Both the position numbers and the translations under genes were made by a program. Below the pieces are notes generated by a model that saw nothing but the letters and a program-made list of their open reading frames with translations, was not told the origin of the DNA and did not search any database. From Actinomycetota bacterium (GTDB lineage Bacteria > Actinomycetota > Acidimicrobiia > Acidimicrobiales > Iamiaceae): 64,000 nt of DNA. Where the stretch lies: positions 145,447 to 209,446 of the forward strand of contig JACPNX010000018.1 of NCBI GenBank assembly GCA_016185275.1. The letters are read 5' to 3'. Shown in pieces: positions 34,645 to 45,452 of the stretch (position 1 is its first letter; each line of letters starts with the position of its first letter).

Positions 34645-36324
34645 TCAGCCGGCCAGGAGGATGTCGCTCAGGAACCGCAGCGTGTGCCAGTAGCCGCGGC
34701 AGCGAGCGAGCTCGTCGACCCGCTGCGTGCCGCTGGCCCAGGTGCTGTCGAGCCGGGGTGATACCCGCACGCCCCACCGACCCGGGAAGTCCCACCATGA
34801 CGGGCGCTCGCACGGGGCCTCCGACGGGTACGCGGTGACCGCCGGCCGGCGGTCGCGCCCGGTGCTGTCGACGAACCGCACGTCGAAGCTGACCGTGTTG
34901 GCCCCGATCGGCGAGCCGCTGTTGGGCAGCCCCCAGCCGCCGGCGGGGTCGCCGCCCCCGTCGGCGCCGGGGCCTCCGTCTCCGCCGGGCGCACCGGCGG
35001 CGGGCGGACCGGCGTCGTCCCCGCCCCACGGGCCGTCGCCGGCGGCCTCGGGGTTCGACGGGTTCGGGTTGGCGGGGTTTTCGGAGCTGTCGTTGCAGAG
35101 GTCTGCGATGAGCGAGATCAGCCAGATGAGTAGGGCGAGGATGGCGATGACGGCGGCGATGGCCCACCCGATGGGTCCGCCGAAGAGGAGGGCGATCGCC
35201 GCGGCGGCGAGCAGGCCGCCGATGAGCACCGACTCCCACCCGGGGAACTCGCTGTTGTTGTCGTACTGGCCGCCGTCGCTCGTCGAGGGTGGCCCGGAGG
35301 GCGACCAGGGCGTGTCCTCGAGGCGCGGCGCGAAGAAGAAGCGGTGCGTCCCGCGCGAGCAGACGAGGGCGACGTGGGTGGGAGCCTGCGCGGCGCGGGC
35401 CGTGTCCTGCCAGCGCCGGACCTCGCTCGCGTGAGGAATGGGTCCGCCCGTGTCGCTTCCCTGGCCCACCACCACCGCCACCGGCGGCTCGAAGAAGACG
35501 GCGTCAGGACCCTGGCCGTCGCGCCCCCGAAACACCAGCGACACCGCTTCCCACTGCCCCTCCTGGGCGCGGACGTCGGGCTCGCCCTCGGACGGTTCCC
35601 GGGCCGGGAACAGGTAGTGGTAGGTGAGCACGAGGTGGCCACCGAGTGGTCCCTCGGCGCCCGGAGGGAAATCGGGTGCGGCCACGAAGTCCCTCGCCCA
35701 GCGGGCCTCGCAATACACCGTCGGTGAAGGTGGCTGCCGGGTCCACATCTGCGGCAGGTGGGCCATCAGCTCGACCGGCTCCCACGAGCGCAGGTCGGCC
35801 AGCAACGGGTCCAGCGCGGGGTTCATCGCCGCGGCCAGTTCGGAGAAGGCCCGGAACAGATAGTCGAGGTCGCCGGCGCGGCCCTCGAAGCCGGGTCCCG
35901 GGCCTCGGTCGGCCCAGCCGCCGACGTCGATGAAGGTGTCCCCGCCTGCTGTGCGATAGGCGCTGATCGAGTCCGGATCAGTGGGTTCGTCGGTGAGCTG
36001 GATCGGCCGGTCGTCCTCATCGGGGGTGCCGCCGAGCACGGTCACCGACGACACATCGGGCGGAGCGGTGCAAACGGCCGAGCCGCGCCGGAACGGATCC
36101 ACGGGCCGGTCGAACGGATCGGCACGGCGTGAGCTGGCCCGCGAGGCCGCCGGCCACGCGGCGGTCGTGGCGTGCTGGAGCCAGGCCTCGGCCAGCGCGG
36201 GAAAGAAGCGCTCGAGCGGCGAAAACGCCACGAACGGCGAGTAGGCGAGCGCCAGCTCCCGCAGGTTCTCGCACGTGGCGGGGACGGCTTCGTCGGCGTT
36301 GCGGGACTCGCGCCAACCTGTCAT
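34645..36324 (-). CDS. Large hypothetical with central membrane segment (three-gene cassette, third gene)
   Basis: A 559-residue protein of unknown function. The middle (GGHLVLTYHYLFPARE, then AQEGQWEAVSLVFRG and THVALVCSRGTHRFFF) weakly resembles the Vps62-like beta-rich family. A strongly hydrophobic region follows (WESVLIGGLLAAAAIALLFG to LIWLISLIADLC), enough for two helices, then a Gly/Pro-rich linker and a C-terminal domain with WWDFPGRWGV. No signal peptide is visible. It has a good Shine-Dalgarno sequence (GGGAGG) and overlaps the preceding gene by 4 bases. Confidence 0.6.
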   Translation of the reverse strand: MTGWRESRNADEAVPATCENLRELALAYSPFVAFSPLERFFPALAEAWLQHATTAAWPAASRASSRRADPFDRPVDPFRRGSAVCTAPPDVSSVTVLGGTPDEDDRPIQLTDEPTDPDSISAYRTAGGDTFIDVGGWADRGPGPGFEGRAGDLDYLFRAFSELAAAMNPALDPLLADLRSWEPVELMAHLPQMWTRQPPSPTVYCEARWARDFVAAPDFPPGAEGPLGGHLVLTYHYLFPAREPSEGEPDVRAQEGQWEAVSLVFRGRDGQGPDAVFFEPPVAVVVGQGSDTGGPIPHASEVRRWQDTARAAQAPTHVALVCSRGTHRFFFAPRLEDTPWSPSGPPSTSDGGQYDNNSEFPGWESVLIGGLLAAAAIALLFGGPIGWAIAAVIAILALLIWLISLIADLCNDSSENPANPNPSNPEAAGDGPWGGDDAGPPAAGAPGGDGGPGADGGGDPAGGWGLPNSGSPIGANTVSFDVRFVDSTGRDRRPAVTAYPSEAPCERPSWWDFPGRWGVRVSPRLDSTWASGTQRVDELARCRGYWHTLRFLSDILLAG

Positions 36325-37583
36325 CGCAGGTCCTCCCCTGGTTGGCGGCGCGGTCGGTTGCCGCCGTCCCGCTCGTCGTGGTCCGTTGCTGGCTCGGGGG
36401 CCGGCCGGGGCTGGCCGGCGGCCCACGGTGGCAGGCCGACGTCGGTGTCGCCGTCGCCGGGCGGCACGTCGGGCGACCGGTCCTCGGGTGGCGGTCGGCG
36501 GCCCTCTCGAAGCGGCGGCGCCATGCCGTCGAGGCAGGCTGCTCCGAGCGCCCCCTCAAGGAACGCCGTAGCGTCGTCGGGTTCGACGCCGGGTCCGAGC
36601 CACAGACCGAGAGGCCCGGCGAGGAGTGCCGACATGATCTCGTCGGTCAGCATCTGGCGGACTGCCGGCGACAGCGACGCGTCGATCTCGTTCCGGAGAT
36701 CCCCGACCGCGTCGGCGAAGGCGCCGCCATGGCCGAGGCGCATGGCGGCCATGGCCCGCCGGGTGGCGTCACCGGTGCGGGCGGCACGTGCCGGGTCGCC
36801 GCCGCGCACCTGGCCGGCGGCCCGGCGCAGCGCCTGGGCGAGGTCGCGGAGCGACGCGGTGGCGCGTGGCGCGTCCCAGCCGGCCCGCCGCGCCTCGGCG
36901 ACGCGGGCATCGACCCACCCGCGATCCATGCAGCAGTCGTCGAGGTTGCGCCCAGGATCGCGACCCGGGTCCTCCCGCCAGACGGCGACCTCGGCGAGGT
37001 TCCCGCGGAGCGAGTAGCGGTCGTCGCCGGGCCAGTGTCCGATGTACACGCCGTTGGCGCCGAGGCCCTGGATCGGCCCCACCTGATCCCAGCGCTCGCC
37101 GACGAGGGCGCCGTCGAGGAAGACCCGGGCGTGGCTGAGGCCGTCGAACAGGAAGTCGACGGTGTGCCACGAGTTCGGTGTGACCGTGGCGGGGCCGGTG
37201 AAGATCCCGTCCCAACCGGTGGCGGTGACGGGACCCGGACTCTGGTCGACGAAGCGGGTGGTGGCGCCGATCCGCCATCCGCTCTCGATGAACAGCGCGA
37301 AGCATAGTTCCGCTTCGATCAGGTTCATCCGGCGGTCCCCGCCAGGGGCGTCGGGCTCGGCGAAGAAGCGCACCTTGGCGTGGAACTCGCCCAACCGGTC
37401 AAGGGTCGGCGCCGGCGCCACCACGACGCGGTCAGGGCCTGCATCGAAGCGCAGCGTGCCGGCGTTCGGGCCGGCCCACGACGATTCGGCCCCGATGACC
37501 TGACCGTGGTTGGCGAAGCCGGACCGGTCGAGGGCGATGCCCTGCTCGTAGCGGTGGTGCAGGACCAGCTTGGTGGCGCTCAC
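36321..37583 (-). CDS. LamG/concanavalin-like domain protein (cassette, second gene)
   Basis: A 420-residue protein. Residues 1-210 fit a jelly-roll lectin-like domain: GFANHGQVIGAESSW, NSWHTVDFLFDGLSHARVFL, and the closing NLAEVAVWRED with typical LamG/pentraxin wording. Residues after 215 are helical (ARVAEARRAGW, then LRDLAQALRRAAG), followed by a Pro-rich acidic tail. No signal peptide. GTG at 37583 overlaps the end of the first gene as GTGA. The ligand and role are unknown. Confidence 0.65.
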   Translation of the reverse strand: MSATKLVLHHRYEQGIALDRSGFANHGQVIGAESSWAGPNAGTLRFDAGPDRVVVAPAPTLDRLGEFHAKVRFFAEPDAPGGDRRMNLIEAELCFALFIESGWRIGATTRFVDQSPGPVTATGWDGIFTGPATVTPNSWHTVDFLFDGLSHARVFLDGALVGERWDQVGPIQGLGANGVYIGHWPGDDRYSLRGNLAEVAVWREDPGRDPGRNLDDCCMDRGWVDARVAEARRAGWDAPRATASLRDLAQALRRAAGQVRGGDPARAARTGDATRRAMAAMRLGHGGAFADAVGDLRNEIDASLSPAVRQMLTDEIMSALLAGPLGLWLGPGVEPDDATAFLEGALGAACLDGMAPPLREGRRPPPEDRSPDVPPGDGDTDVGLPPWAAGQPRPAPEPATDHDERDGGNRPRRQPGEDLR

Positions 37584-40500
37584 GGCGAGAACGACGCGAA
37601 GATCGCCGGGCGGGCCGAGATCCAGCCCCCGGTGTTGCCGAACACGATCTGTCCACCGAGCGGGGCGGCGTCGGGGAGGCGCAGATACCACAGGCCCGGA
37701 CCGGCATCGGGGTCGCCCTTAGGGCTGAGACCGCCCGGCACCACGGTGCCCTCGCCCCCGTAGTCCTTCATCTGGAACTCGCCCTTGAGCAGCCACGAGA
37801 AGGCGCCGCTGTTCCAGCGTCGGGGTGGCGTCTCGGTCGGCGCTCGCGCGGGCTCGTAACTGTTGAGCTGCAGCGTCACTAGCGAGTCGTCGTCCATACG
37901 GAAGCCGAGCGCTCCGCCCAGGCCCTCCCAGTCGTCGGGGTCGGTGCTGCCCGTCGGCAGGCCCGCGCTCGGCGTCCAGAGCCACACCGCTCCCGGGGTG
38001 CGAGGCGGCTCGCCTTCCGGCGCGCTCGCCGCGACGATCTTGACGATGGCCGCGGCCGTGTTCGACCAGAAGAGCGTGAGCGGCTGGTCCTCGAGCGGCG
38101 GCCTCGCGAAGTCCACGCCGATCATCTGGAGGGCCCGGATGACGAGCTCCCCGTCCGGCAGGATCCGGAATCCGGCCTTACGCCACCCCGCGTCGGGTGA
38201 CCAGTTGAACGGCTCGTCCTGCTGGGGGTTCGGTGGCCCGAGGAGATCGACCTGGAGGCGCGTCGGCACCGCTTCGACGGTCGCCTTGGCCAGGCCGATT
38301 CCCGCTGCGGAGCCGGCCGCCGGGCCGTCGGTCGGCACGATCGCGGGCTCGGCGAACAACACGACCTCACCGCTGCGCTCGGACAGGGCGACGGTGAAGG
38401 ACCGCTTGGCGATGTCGGCCGTGACGTCGACCTGCGGAGGCACGGAAGCGATCCGGGCCTTCACGAGCGACCACCGCCTCGGGGCGAAGCGGGTGTCGTC
38501 GACGTTGGCCTGCCCTCGCAGGGCAGGGTTGGCCCGGCCCGGCGAGAAGCGAATCCGGTGGGGTCCCGGGGCCGGGCTCCGGGCGACGCCGAGGCTCGTG
38601 AGGCCGAGCACCCGGGCGGTGGCCCGGCGCAGGTCGGACACCGCCAGGCCCGCGGAGGCGAAGTCGGCCACGACCTGGGGCGTGGCCCGCACCGCGCGGA
38701 ACCGGTCCCGCGTGTCGGCGGCCAGCTCGCTGGTGAGGGCCACGCGCCCGCTGATGCCCGTACCTTCGAGGACTACGAGGTCGCCGGCGGCGGCATCGCT
38801 GGCTGGGGGAAGCGCGAGGCCGGCCTTACCGGCCATGGTCACCACGGCCTGCACGCCGCGGATGCGGAGGCTGCCGCCGCCGAAGCCGGGAGGGCGGCGC
38901 ACGGCGGCGTCGATCCGCACCGCTGCCTCGGCGGTCACGTCGATCCGCGCCCGGGCCGCGTCGACCCCGAACTCGAGCGAGCCGCGGGTGTCGGGGCAGG
39001 CAGCCCAGATGCCGTCGTGGCGCTCGGACCGGGCGATCTCGCGAACGGCGTCCTCGGGGCCCTGGACGAACGCGGTGACCCGTCGAAGTCGCCCGCTGAC
39101 CCGGCCGGCGCTGGGATCGCTGGGACGCACGTCGATCGCAACGACATCCGGCAACTCCCCGACCCGGGCCTCGACCCGCCGCACGGAGCCCTCAGTGGCG
39201 AGGCGGCGGAACACCAGGGCGCGCGGGCGTCCCCGCTCGTCGCTCGGCGGCGCGAGGTGGAGGTCGACGACGACGCCGTCATCCTGCGCGGCGTAGTGGA
39301 GCCCCGGCTCGCCGGCCAAGCGGGGCAGGCCCAGCAACAGGCGGAGCCGGCGGAGCCCGAGGGCCGCGGCGCGGGTCGAATCCGGCGAGAGGAAGGCGGA
39401 GACCGCCTTGGCCGACCCGACGAGCGGTCCGGCGAGATCGGTGCCGGTGTGGAAGGCGACGAGCCCGGCCGGCGTATCGAGCGGCAGGGATGCGTCGTCC
39501 GCCTGCCCCACGCCGACCCGCAGGCGGGTCGCGCCCCACATCCACCAGTCGATGCCCACCGCCGGGGGCACGTCCTGCACGGTGGCCCGCAGGGGCCGCT
39601 CGACGCCCGACGCCACTCCGAGGGGAGTCGACCGGATGGCGACGGTCCGCACGCCTGCGGGAGCACCGCCAGGCCCGGAGGTGCGCCATTGCACCCGCGG
39701 CCGGCCGGGCCCGGGTCGGGTGCTGAACCGGATGTCGGCCCGGCATGGGACGCCGGCGAAGGTGGCGTCGTAGCTCGTCCCCCGGTTGCGCGGCGTGCCG
39801 TCCGGTGCCTGCTCCCGGGTCCAGAGCTCGAGTGTGCCGGTGAGGTCCATCTCCCCGGCGAGGAGCTGCGTGGCGGAGTCGTCGCGGGTGCGGGTCACGG
39901 CCACGCTGATGTCGGTGAGGAGCGGCTCGTCGAGGTCCGCGTCAGCGGTCAGGTCGGTGAAGGTCGCGTCGGTGTTGTTGCCCACCTCGGAGACCAGGAA
40001 GTACTCGCCGTCGTCGCCGGAGGGGCTCGTCGCCGTCCGGTAAACCCGGCGCCCGACCACGGGAAGTCCCGCGCCCCCTGGGAGCGCGCCGGGCGGCGGT
40101 GGCGCCGCCGTCCATACCGGCAACTCCACCCGGACGGCGCCCGTGGGAGCGATCACCGCAGCCGACGGCGGGGACGCGCCCGACTCGTTCCCGTTGCCGA
40201 ACACCCAGGTGGTCCGGTACCGGCGCCGGCCGCTGACCGGCAGATCGCCGGGGCCGGCCACGGAGGCCGCCGCGGTCTCGCGACGCGGGCTGTCACCGGT
40301 CCGGGGTGAGGACAGCACGAGTCGGAGCCACGACAGGCCGGTCGCCGTGGGGCTGTTGCCGACCAGTGATACGAGCATCCCGTCGCGGTCGCTCTCGATC
40401 GCCCGGCGGTACTTCTGGCCGGTGAAGCCGGTCATCGTGTAGGTGGCCGGCTCGGTTCGCAGGGACTGCTGGCCCACGCTCACCCCGCGGGGCTGCCCGA

Positions 40501-40975
40501 AGTCGCTGACCGCCTTGACTGTCACGTCGTCGCGCGCCCCGGCCCCACCGCCCCGAGCGGCGCGCAGGATGGCGCCGGTCACGCCGAGGGGCACGGAGCC
40601 GACGGACCGGGCCCCGAAGACGATGAACGACTCGCCGCGGGAGGGACTCGGATGCGTCGCGAAGGCGACGTCGTTGGTCAGGTACGTGGTGTTGATCCAC
40701 AGCTGCACGGCGATGTCGGTCAGCGAACCCGACGGAACGACCAGCACGATGATCTCCTGGGCGACGTCGCTGTTCTCCTGGACGGTCACCGAGACCTGCA
40801 GGTCGGCGGCCGGTCCGCCGGGCAGGTCCACCGGCACCAGACGACCGAACGGGCCGGGGTCCGGCTCGTTGAGGGGCGGCGCCCGCAGCACCACCTCGAG
40901 GGGGCGCGTGATTCGTTTCGGGGCGGAGGTTGACACGCCGGTGGTGACGTCGGCGTAACCCAGGGCGAGTGGCAC
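37580..40975 (-). CDS. Very large beta-rich hypothetical protein (cassette, first gene)
   Basis: An 1131-residue protein with no signal peptide and no catalytic motif. About residues 265-360 contain two fibronectin-III-like units of the type found in phage tail and surface proteins: [17 protein letters not shown], then [20 protein letters not shown] and [20 protein letters not shown]. The rest is predicted beta-rich with many short repeats. GTG at 40975 is downstream of GAGGAG. The same frame stays open for 2.6 kb upstream, but that part is antisense to valS and is not coding. Function unknown; it heads a three-gene translationally coupled operon. Confidence 0.65.
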   Translation of the reverse strand: MPLALGYADVTTGVSTSAPKRITRPLEVVLRAPPLNEPDPGPFGRLVPVDLPGGPAADLQVSVTVQENSDVAQEIIVLVVPSGSLTDIAVQLWINTTYLTNDVAFATHPSPSRGESFIVFGARSVGSVPLGVTGAILRAARGGGAGARDDVTVKAVSDFGQPRGVSVGQQSLRTEPATYTMTGFTGQKYRRAIESDRDGMLVSLVGNSPTATGLSWLRLVLSSPRTGDSPRRETAAASVAGPGDLPVSGRRRYRTTWVFGNGNESGASPPSAAVIAPTGAVRVELPVWTAAPPPPGALPGGAGLPVVGRRVYRTATSPSGDDGEYFLVSEVGNNTDATFTDLTADADLDEPLLTDISVAVTRTRDDSATQLLAGEMDLTGTLELWTREQAPDGTPRNRGTSYDATFAGVPCRADIRFSTRPGPGRPRVQWRTSGPGGAPAGVRTVAIRSTPLGVASGVERPLRATVQDVPPAVGIDWWMWGATRLRVGVGQADDASLPLDTPAGLVAFHTGTDLAGPLVGSAKAVSAFLSPDSTRAAALGLRRLRLLLGLPRLAGEPGLHYAAQDDGVVVDLHLAPPSDERGRPRALVFRRLATEGSVRRVEARVGELPDVVAIDVRPSDPSAGRVSGRLRRVTAFVQGPEDAVREIARSERHDGIWAACPDTRGSLEFGVDAARARIDVTAEAAVRIDAAVRRPPGFGGGSLRIRGVQAVVTMAGKAGLALPPASDAAAGDLVVLEGTGISGRVALTSELAADTRDRFRAVRATPQVVADFASAGLAVSDLRRATARVLGLTSLGVARSPAPGPHRIRFSPGRANPALRGQANVDDTRFAPRRWSLVKARIASVPPQVDVTADIAKRSFTVALSERSGEVVLFAEPAIVPTDGPAAGSAAGIGLAKATVEAVPTRLQVDLLGPPNPQQDEPFNWSPDAGWRKAGFRILPDGELVIRALQMIGVDFARPPLEDQPLTLFWSNTAAAIVKIVAASAPEGEPPRTPGAVWLWTPSAGLPTGSTDPDDWEGLGGALGFRMDDDSLVTLQLNSYEPARAPTETPPRRWNSGAFSWLLKGEFQMKDYGGEGTVVPGGLSPKGDPDAGPGLWYLRLPDAAPLGGQIVFGNTGGWISARPAIFASFSP

Positions 40976-41093
40976 CGGCGCCCCCTCTCCTCGGGCCGGT
41001 GGACCAGGATGCACTCTCCCTCCGCCCCGCGAGCCTGTCAACCACAGCCCAGGCCCGGGCCGATCAGGTTCGGAGGCGCCCGGGAGCGGCCGG

Positions 41094-41099
41094 TACCGT
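41094..41099 (+). promoter_or_regulatory. Leaderless -10 box (TACCGT)
   Basis: TACCGT ends 8 bases before the valS ATG at 41108, with no Shine-Dalgarno sequence. The 132-base spacer is shared with the divergent three-gene cassette. Confidence 0.5.
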
Positions 41100-41107
41100 G
41101 GCGCGCC

Positions 41108-43690
41108 ATGGCGAGGCGCGAGGTTCCCGACAAGCCCGGGCTCGAGGGCTTGGAGCAGGCCTGGGACGCGCGCTGGGAGGAGCTCGGGACCTACCGGTTC
41201 GACCGGTCGAAGGCGCGCCGTGACGTCTACGCGATCGACACCCCGCCGCCCACGGTCTCCGGCTCGCTGCACGTCGGCCACGTGTTCAGCTACACGCACA
41301 CCGACACGATCGCCCGCTACCAGCGCATGTCGGGGCGCGAGGTCTTCTATCCCATGGGCTGGGACGACAACGGTCTGCCGACCGAGCGCCGCGTCGAGAA
41401 CTTCTACGGCGTCACCTGCGACCCGAGCGTCCCCTACGACCCGGCGTTCCGCGCACCCGAGCAGCCGGCGACCGAGCGGCGCGCCTTCGTGCCCGTCAGC
41501 CGGCGCAACTTCGTCGCGCTCTGCCACGAACTCACCGGCCGGGACGAGCAGGCGTTCGAAGAGGTCTGGCGGCGACTCGGGCTCTCCGTCGACTGGGCGC
41601 TCACGTACACGACGGTCGGCGAGGCCGCCCAGCGCACCAGCCAGCGCGCCTTCCTGCGCAACCTCGCCCGGGGCGAGGCGTACTCCACCGAGGCGCCGAG
41701 CCTGTGGGACACCACCTTCCAGACCGCCGTCGCGCAGGCGGAGCTCGAAGACCGCGAGCGTCCAGGCGCCTACCACGACCTCGCCTTCCACCGCGGCGAC
41801 GGTCTCGGCGACGTGGCCGTCTCGACGACCCGGCCCGAGCTGGTCGTCTCCTGCGTCGCGCTCGTCTGCCACCCCGACGACGAGCGCCACGCACCGCTGG
41901 TCGGCACGACCGTCACCACCCCGGCCTTCGGGGTCGCGGTGCCCGTCGTGGCCCACCCGCTGGCCGAACCCGACAAGGGCACGGGCGTCGCGATGGTCTG
42001 CACCTTCGGTGACCTCACCGACGTCGTGTGGTGGCGCGAGCTGCAGCTGCCCACGCGGGCCGTGATCGGCAAGGACGGCCGGCTCCAGCGCGACGCACCC
42101 GAGTGGTTGGCGGGCGACGAGGCCCGCGCCCGGTACGCGCGCATCGCGGGCAAGGCCCCGGGCGGCGCCCGGGAGGCGATGGTGGGGTTGCTGCGCGACA
42201 CGGGCGAGCTGCTCGGCGACCCCACGCCGATCACGCACCCGGTCAAGTTCTACGAAAAGGGCGACAAGCCGCTCGAGATCGTCACCACCCGGCAGTGGTA
42301 CCTGCGCAACGGCGGCCGGTCGCCCGAGCTCCGGGCCGAGCTGCTCGCCCGCGGTGCCGAGCTGGAGTGGGTCCCGCCGTTCATGCAGGTCCGCTACGAG
42401 AACTGGGTGGGCGGCCTCAACGGCGACTGGCTGGTCAGCCGCCAGCGGTTCTTCGGCGTGCCGATCCCGCTGTGGTACCCGGTGGCCGACGACGGCGAGG
42501 TCCGCTGGGACCAACCGATCGTCCCCGACGAGGCAGCGCTGCCGGTCGACCCGCAGTCGCACGTCCCGCCCGGCTACACCGCCGAGCAACGAGATCGGCC
42601 CGGCGGGTTCACCGGCGACCCGGACGTGATGGACACCTGGGCCACGTCGTCGCTGACGCCCCAGATCGCGTGCGGCTGGGAGGAGGACCCCGACCTCTTC
42701 GCGCGGTCGTTCCCCATGGACCTGCGGCCCCAGGGTCAGGACATCATCCGCACCTGGCTCTTCTCCACGGTCGTCCGCAGCCACCTGCAGCACGGTTCGC
42801 TGCCGTGGACGCACGCGGCCATCTCGGGGTGGATCCTCGACCCGGACCGCAAGAAGATGTCGAAGTCGAAGGGCAACGTCGTCACGCCGCTGGCGCTGCT
42901 GGAACGGCACGGGTCCGACGCGGTGCGCTACTGGGCAGCCAGCGGCGCCCCGGGTACGGATGCCGCCTTCGACGAGGGCCAGATGAAGATCGGCCGGCGT
43001 CTGGCCATCAAGATCCTCAACGCCTCGCGGTTCGCCCTCGGCTTCGGCGAGTCGGAGGACCCCGCCTCCGTCACCGAGCCCGTCGACCGGGCGATGCTGG
43101 CCCGCCTGGCCGGCGTGGTCGAGGACTGCACCCGGGCCTTCGAGTCGTACCACTACACGCGGGCGCTGGAGCGGGCCGAGTCGTTCTTCTGGTCGTTCTG
43201 CGACGACCACCTCGAGCTGGTGAAGGCCCGGGCCTACGGGTCGCGGGGCGACGCCGCCGCCGAGTCCGCGCAGGCCGCGCTGGCCGTCGCCCTCGACACG
43301 CTGCTGCGCCTGTTCGCCCCGTTCCTGCCGTTCGTCACCGAGGAGGTCTGGTCCTGGTGGCGCGAGGGGTCGGTGCACCGGGCGGCGTGGCCCGACGCAT
43401 CCTCGTTGCGCGCGGTGGCCCGCGACGTCGATCCCGCGATCGGCACGGTCGCGGCCGAGATCCTGTCGTCCATCCGCAAGGCCAAGTCCGACGCCAAGCG
43501 CTCGATGCGCACCGAGGTCGACGCCGTCACGGTCGTCGACACCGCCGAGCGCATCGCCCGCCTGGAGCCGGCGCTCGCCGACCTCGCCGAGGCCGGCCGG
43601 GCCGCTCATGTCGGCACCGAGGTGGCGGCCGAAGGTGGCACGGCATCGGTGCGGGTCGAGCTCGCCGACGAGGAGCCCGCGCCGGCCTGA
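41108..43690 (+). CDS. valS: Valyl-tRNA synthetase
   Basis: An 860-residue class I synthetase. The HIGH motif is HVGH in [17 protein letters not shown], followed by the actinobacterial-type [20 protein letters not shown]. The editing domain runs in the middle ([18 protein letters not shown]). [13 protein letters not shown] is the KMSKS loop, followed by the tRNA anticodon-binding helices. Residues after 760 are shorter than in ValS proteins that have a long C-terminal coiled coil. It charges tRNA-Val. Confidence 0.96.
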   Translation: MARREVPDKPGLEGLEQAWDARWEELGTYRFDRSKARRDVYAIDTPPPTVSGSLHVGHVFSYTHTDTIARYQRMSGREVFYPMGWDDNGLPTERRVENFYGVTCDPSVPYDPAFRAPEQPATERRAFVPVSRRNFVALCHELTGRDEQAFEEVWRRLGLSVDWALTYTTVGEAAQRTSQRAFLRNLARGEAYSTEAPSLWDTTFQTAVAQAELEDRERPGAYHDLAFHRGDGLGDVAVSTTRPELVVSCVALVCHPDDERHAPLVGTTVTTPAFGVAVPVVAHPLAEPDKGTGVAMVCTFGDLTDVVWWRELQLPTRAVIGKDGRLQRDAPEWLAGDEARARYARIAGKAPGGAREAMVGLLRDTGELLGDPTPITHPVKFYEKGDKPLEIVTTRQWYLRNGGRSPELRAELLARGAELEWVPPFMQVRYENWVGGLNGDWLVSRQRFFGVPIPLWYPVADDGEVRWDQPIVPDEAALPVDPQSHVPPGYTAEQRDRPGGFTGDPDVMDTWATSSLTPQIACGWEEDPDLFARSFPMDLRPQGQDIIRTWLFSTVVRSHLQHGSLPWTHAAISGWILDPDRKKMSKSKGNVVTPLALLERHGSDAVRYWAASGAPGTDAAFDEGQMKIGRRLAIKILNASRFALGFGESEDPASVTEPVDRAMLARLAGVVEDCTRAFESYHYTRALERAESFFWSFCDDHLELVKARAYGSRGDAAAESAQAALAVALDTLLRLFAPFLPFVTEEVWSWWREGSVHRAAWPDASSLRAVARDVDPAIGTVAAEILSSIRKAKSDAKRSMRTEVDAVTVVDTAERIARLEPALADLAEAGRAAHVGTEVAAEGGTASVRVELADEEPAPA

Positions 43691-43720
43691 CCCCTCCTGC
43701 GCCCTTCGCCCGAGGGCGGC

Positions 43721-43930
43721 TCAGAAGGGGCTGGCGCCCGCGTTCAGACCGAGCAGCAGCAGGATCACCACGCCGACCAGCAGACCGATCACGAGGGGGG
43801 CGACGACCCAACGGGGATCGTCCGCCGGGTGGTCGCCGTGGGTGTCGTGGTCGCCGTGGGTGTCGTGGTCGCCGTGGGTGTCGTGGTCGCCGTGGGCGGC
43901 GTGGGCGTCGTGCGCGGGACCGGTCGCCAT
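43721..43930 (-). CDS. His-every-third-residue small membrane protein
   Basis: A 69-residue protein. His occurs at 7, 10, 13, 16, 19, 22, 25, 28, 31 and 34, mostly as GDHDTH repeats encoded by an 18-bp tandem DNA repeat. A membrane helix (about 43-62) and a short tail follow. The array looks suited to binding Ni, Zn, Cu or Co, but a metal role is inference. ATG at 43930 has TAGGTT 8 bases upstream. It is tucked between valS and the MscS gene. Confidence 0.6.
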   Translation of the reverse strand: MATGPAHDAHAAHGDHDTHGDHDTHGDHDTHGDHPADDPRWVVAPLVIGLLVGVVILLLLGLNAGASPF

Positions 43931-43938
43931 GGCGGGCG

Positions 43939-43944
43939 AACCTA
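43939..43944 (-). promoter_or_regulatory. Leaderless -10 box (TAGGTT)
   Basis: On the minus strand TAGGTT ends 8 bases before the ATG at 43930. It overlaps the last bases of the upstream MscS gene. Confidence 0.4.
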
Positions 43945-45096
43945 CTCGTGGCGCTCCGGTGGCGGCGAAGCTGGCGCAGCCGACTCCGGCCCGGCTGGCG
44001 CGGCCGGATCCGGCGCGACCGGTCCGTCCTGCCCCGGGGCGCCGATCGTGGTGGACGGCGGGAGGGTCCCGGCGCCTGGACGCAGGACCAGCGTGCCGGG
44101 CGGCGCGGGCAGCCGGATCCCGGCCTCCGCGAACCCGTCCTGGATGGCGACGCGCAGCATGCGCATCAACCGCCACTGCTCACCGGGCCGCGTCTTCACG
44201 GCGAGGCGGATCGTGATCCCTTCGGGCGCCAGCGCCTCCACCCCCCACACCTCGGGCGCCTCCAGCACGTCGTCGCGCACCGGTTCGCGGCCGCAGACCT
44301 CGGTGGCCACGGCGGCCAGCACCGACTCGGCCTTCGCGACGTCGGTGTTGGGAGCGACCATCACGTCGACGACGGCCCGGGCCCACTGTTGCGATTTGTT
44401 CCCGACGCGGAGGATCTGGCCGTTGGGCACGTGCCACATGGTCCCGTTGACGTCGCGGATGCGGGTGGTCCGCAGCGAGACCTCCTCGACGGTGCCCACC
44501 GCGTCGCCCACGTCGACCACGTCGCCCACCCCGTACTGGTCCTCGATCAACATGATGAGCCCCGTGAGGAAGTCCTTCACGAGGCTCTGGGCACCGAAGC
44601 CGAGCGCGACCCCGGCCACGCCGGCCCCGGCGATGAGCGGGCCGAGCTGCAGGCCGAGCTCGGCGAGGACGTAGGCCGCGGCGAACACCCAGATCACGAC
44701 CGAGGCGATGCTGCGCAGGACCTGCGCGATGGTGCGGGCCCTGGCGGCCGACCGCTCCCCCGGCTCACCGGGGACCAGGACGCTCGGGCCCCGCTCACGG
44801 ACGCGCGCCGCCCGCCGGCTCGTGGCCGAACCGGCGACGCGCTCTGCGAAGCGTCGGATGGCCCGCCGCACCACCTGGTTCGACAACCAGGCGCCGATGA
44901 GGATGAGGATGATCTTGAGCGGCCTCGACACCAGGAAGTCGGTCGCCTGCGCCCAACCGACGGATCCGGTCCGCTCGAACACGAACCGGCAGGCGTTGCC
45001 AGGTTGCACCCCGCACGCCGACCGGAGCCGGCGGGGGTCGACCACGCGGTCCACCAGCAGGGCGACCGGCGCGGGCGGCATCGGAAGGGCGGTCAC
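43942..45096 (-). CDS. MscS-family mechanosensitive channel
   Basis: A 384-residue channel. Three membrane segments (the last being the Gly/Ala-rich pore helix GPLIAGAGVAGVALGFGAQS) lead into LVKDFLTGLIMLIEDQYGVGDVV and the beta domain with VEEVSLRTTRIRDVNGTMWHVPNG, all MscS hallmarks. The C-terminal alpha/beta domain is followed by a Pro/Ala tail of about 45 residues. It relieves osmotic stress. GTG at 45096 has a -10 box 9 bases upstream. Confidence 0.92.
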   Translation of the reverse strand: MTALPMPPAPVALLVDRVVDPRRLRSACGVQPGNACRFVFERTGSVGWAQATDFLVSRPLKIILILIGAWLSNQVVRRAIRRFAERVAGSATSRRAARVRERGPSVLVPGEPGERSAARARTIAQVLRSIASVVIWVFAAAYVLAELGLQLGPLIAGAGVAGVALGFGAQSLVKDFLTGLIMLIEDQYGVGDVVDVGDAVGTVEEVSLRTTRIRDVNGTMWHVPNGQILRVGNKSQQWARAVVDVMVAPNTDVAKAESVLAAVATEVCGREPVRDDVLEAPEVWGVEALAPEGITIRLAVKTRPGEQWRLMRMLRVAIQDGFAEAGIRLPAPPGTLVLRPGAGTLPPSTTIGAPGQDGPVAPDPAAPAGPESAAPASPPPERHE

Positions 45097-45105
45097 GGTC
45101 GGGCG

Positions 45106-45111
45106 ACCCTA
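45106..45111 (-). promoter_or_regulatory. Leaderless -10 box (TAGGGT)
   Basis: On the minus strand TAGGGT ends 9 bases before the MscS GTG at 45096. Confidence 0.45.
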
Positions 45112-45130
45112 GCCACCTGCCGACCGGCCC

Positions 45131-45445
45131 CTACCGCGATGGCCGGCGCGGGGCGGGCGGCGGGTCGAGGCGCGAGCCGAGGAACCGCCCGACGCCCTCG
45201 AGCAGCCGTACGACGGGATGGGCGCGGATGACCGTGACCGTCACGTGCACGAAGCGCTCGATCGGGTCCTCCCCCGGAGCGCGGAGCAGCACGGCGCGTG
45301 CCTCGACGGCGCGCCGGAAGGCCGCCGCGCTTCCGCCCGTGTCGGGATGGCACCGGCGGGCCGCTCGCCGGAAGGCACGCTCCACGTCGGTCGGCGGCGC
45401 CCCGGGCGCCACGCCGAGCAGCGAGCGGGCCTGCGCCGTGTCCAC
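45131..45445 (-). CDS. Short J-domain-like protein
   Basis: A 104-residue protein. The first 55 residues read as a truncated J domain: SLLGVAPGAPPTDVERAFRRAARRCHPDTGG, with the HPD motif at 33-35 that stimulates DnaK ATPase. No zinc finger or C-terminal substrate domain. The rest is a basic helix and Pro-rich tail. It may be a dedicated co-chaperone for the neighbouring FKBP lipoprotein or a stand-alone one. Confidence 0.65.
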   Translation of the reverse strand: MDTAQARSLLGVAPGAPPTDVERAFRRAARRCHPDTGGSAAAFRRAVEARAVLLRAPGEDPIERFVHVTVTVIRAHPVVRLLEGVGRFLGSRLDPPPAPRRPSR

Positions 45446-45452
45446 GGGCCGC

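Noticed and set aside
40976..43609. The minus-strand open frame running from valS into the 1131-residue gene, giving a 2009-codon frame
   Set aside because: The first 878 codons are antisense to valS. The start with a Shine-Dalgarno sequence is at 40975.
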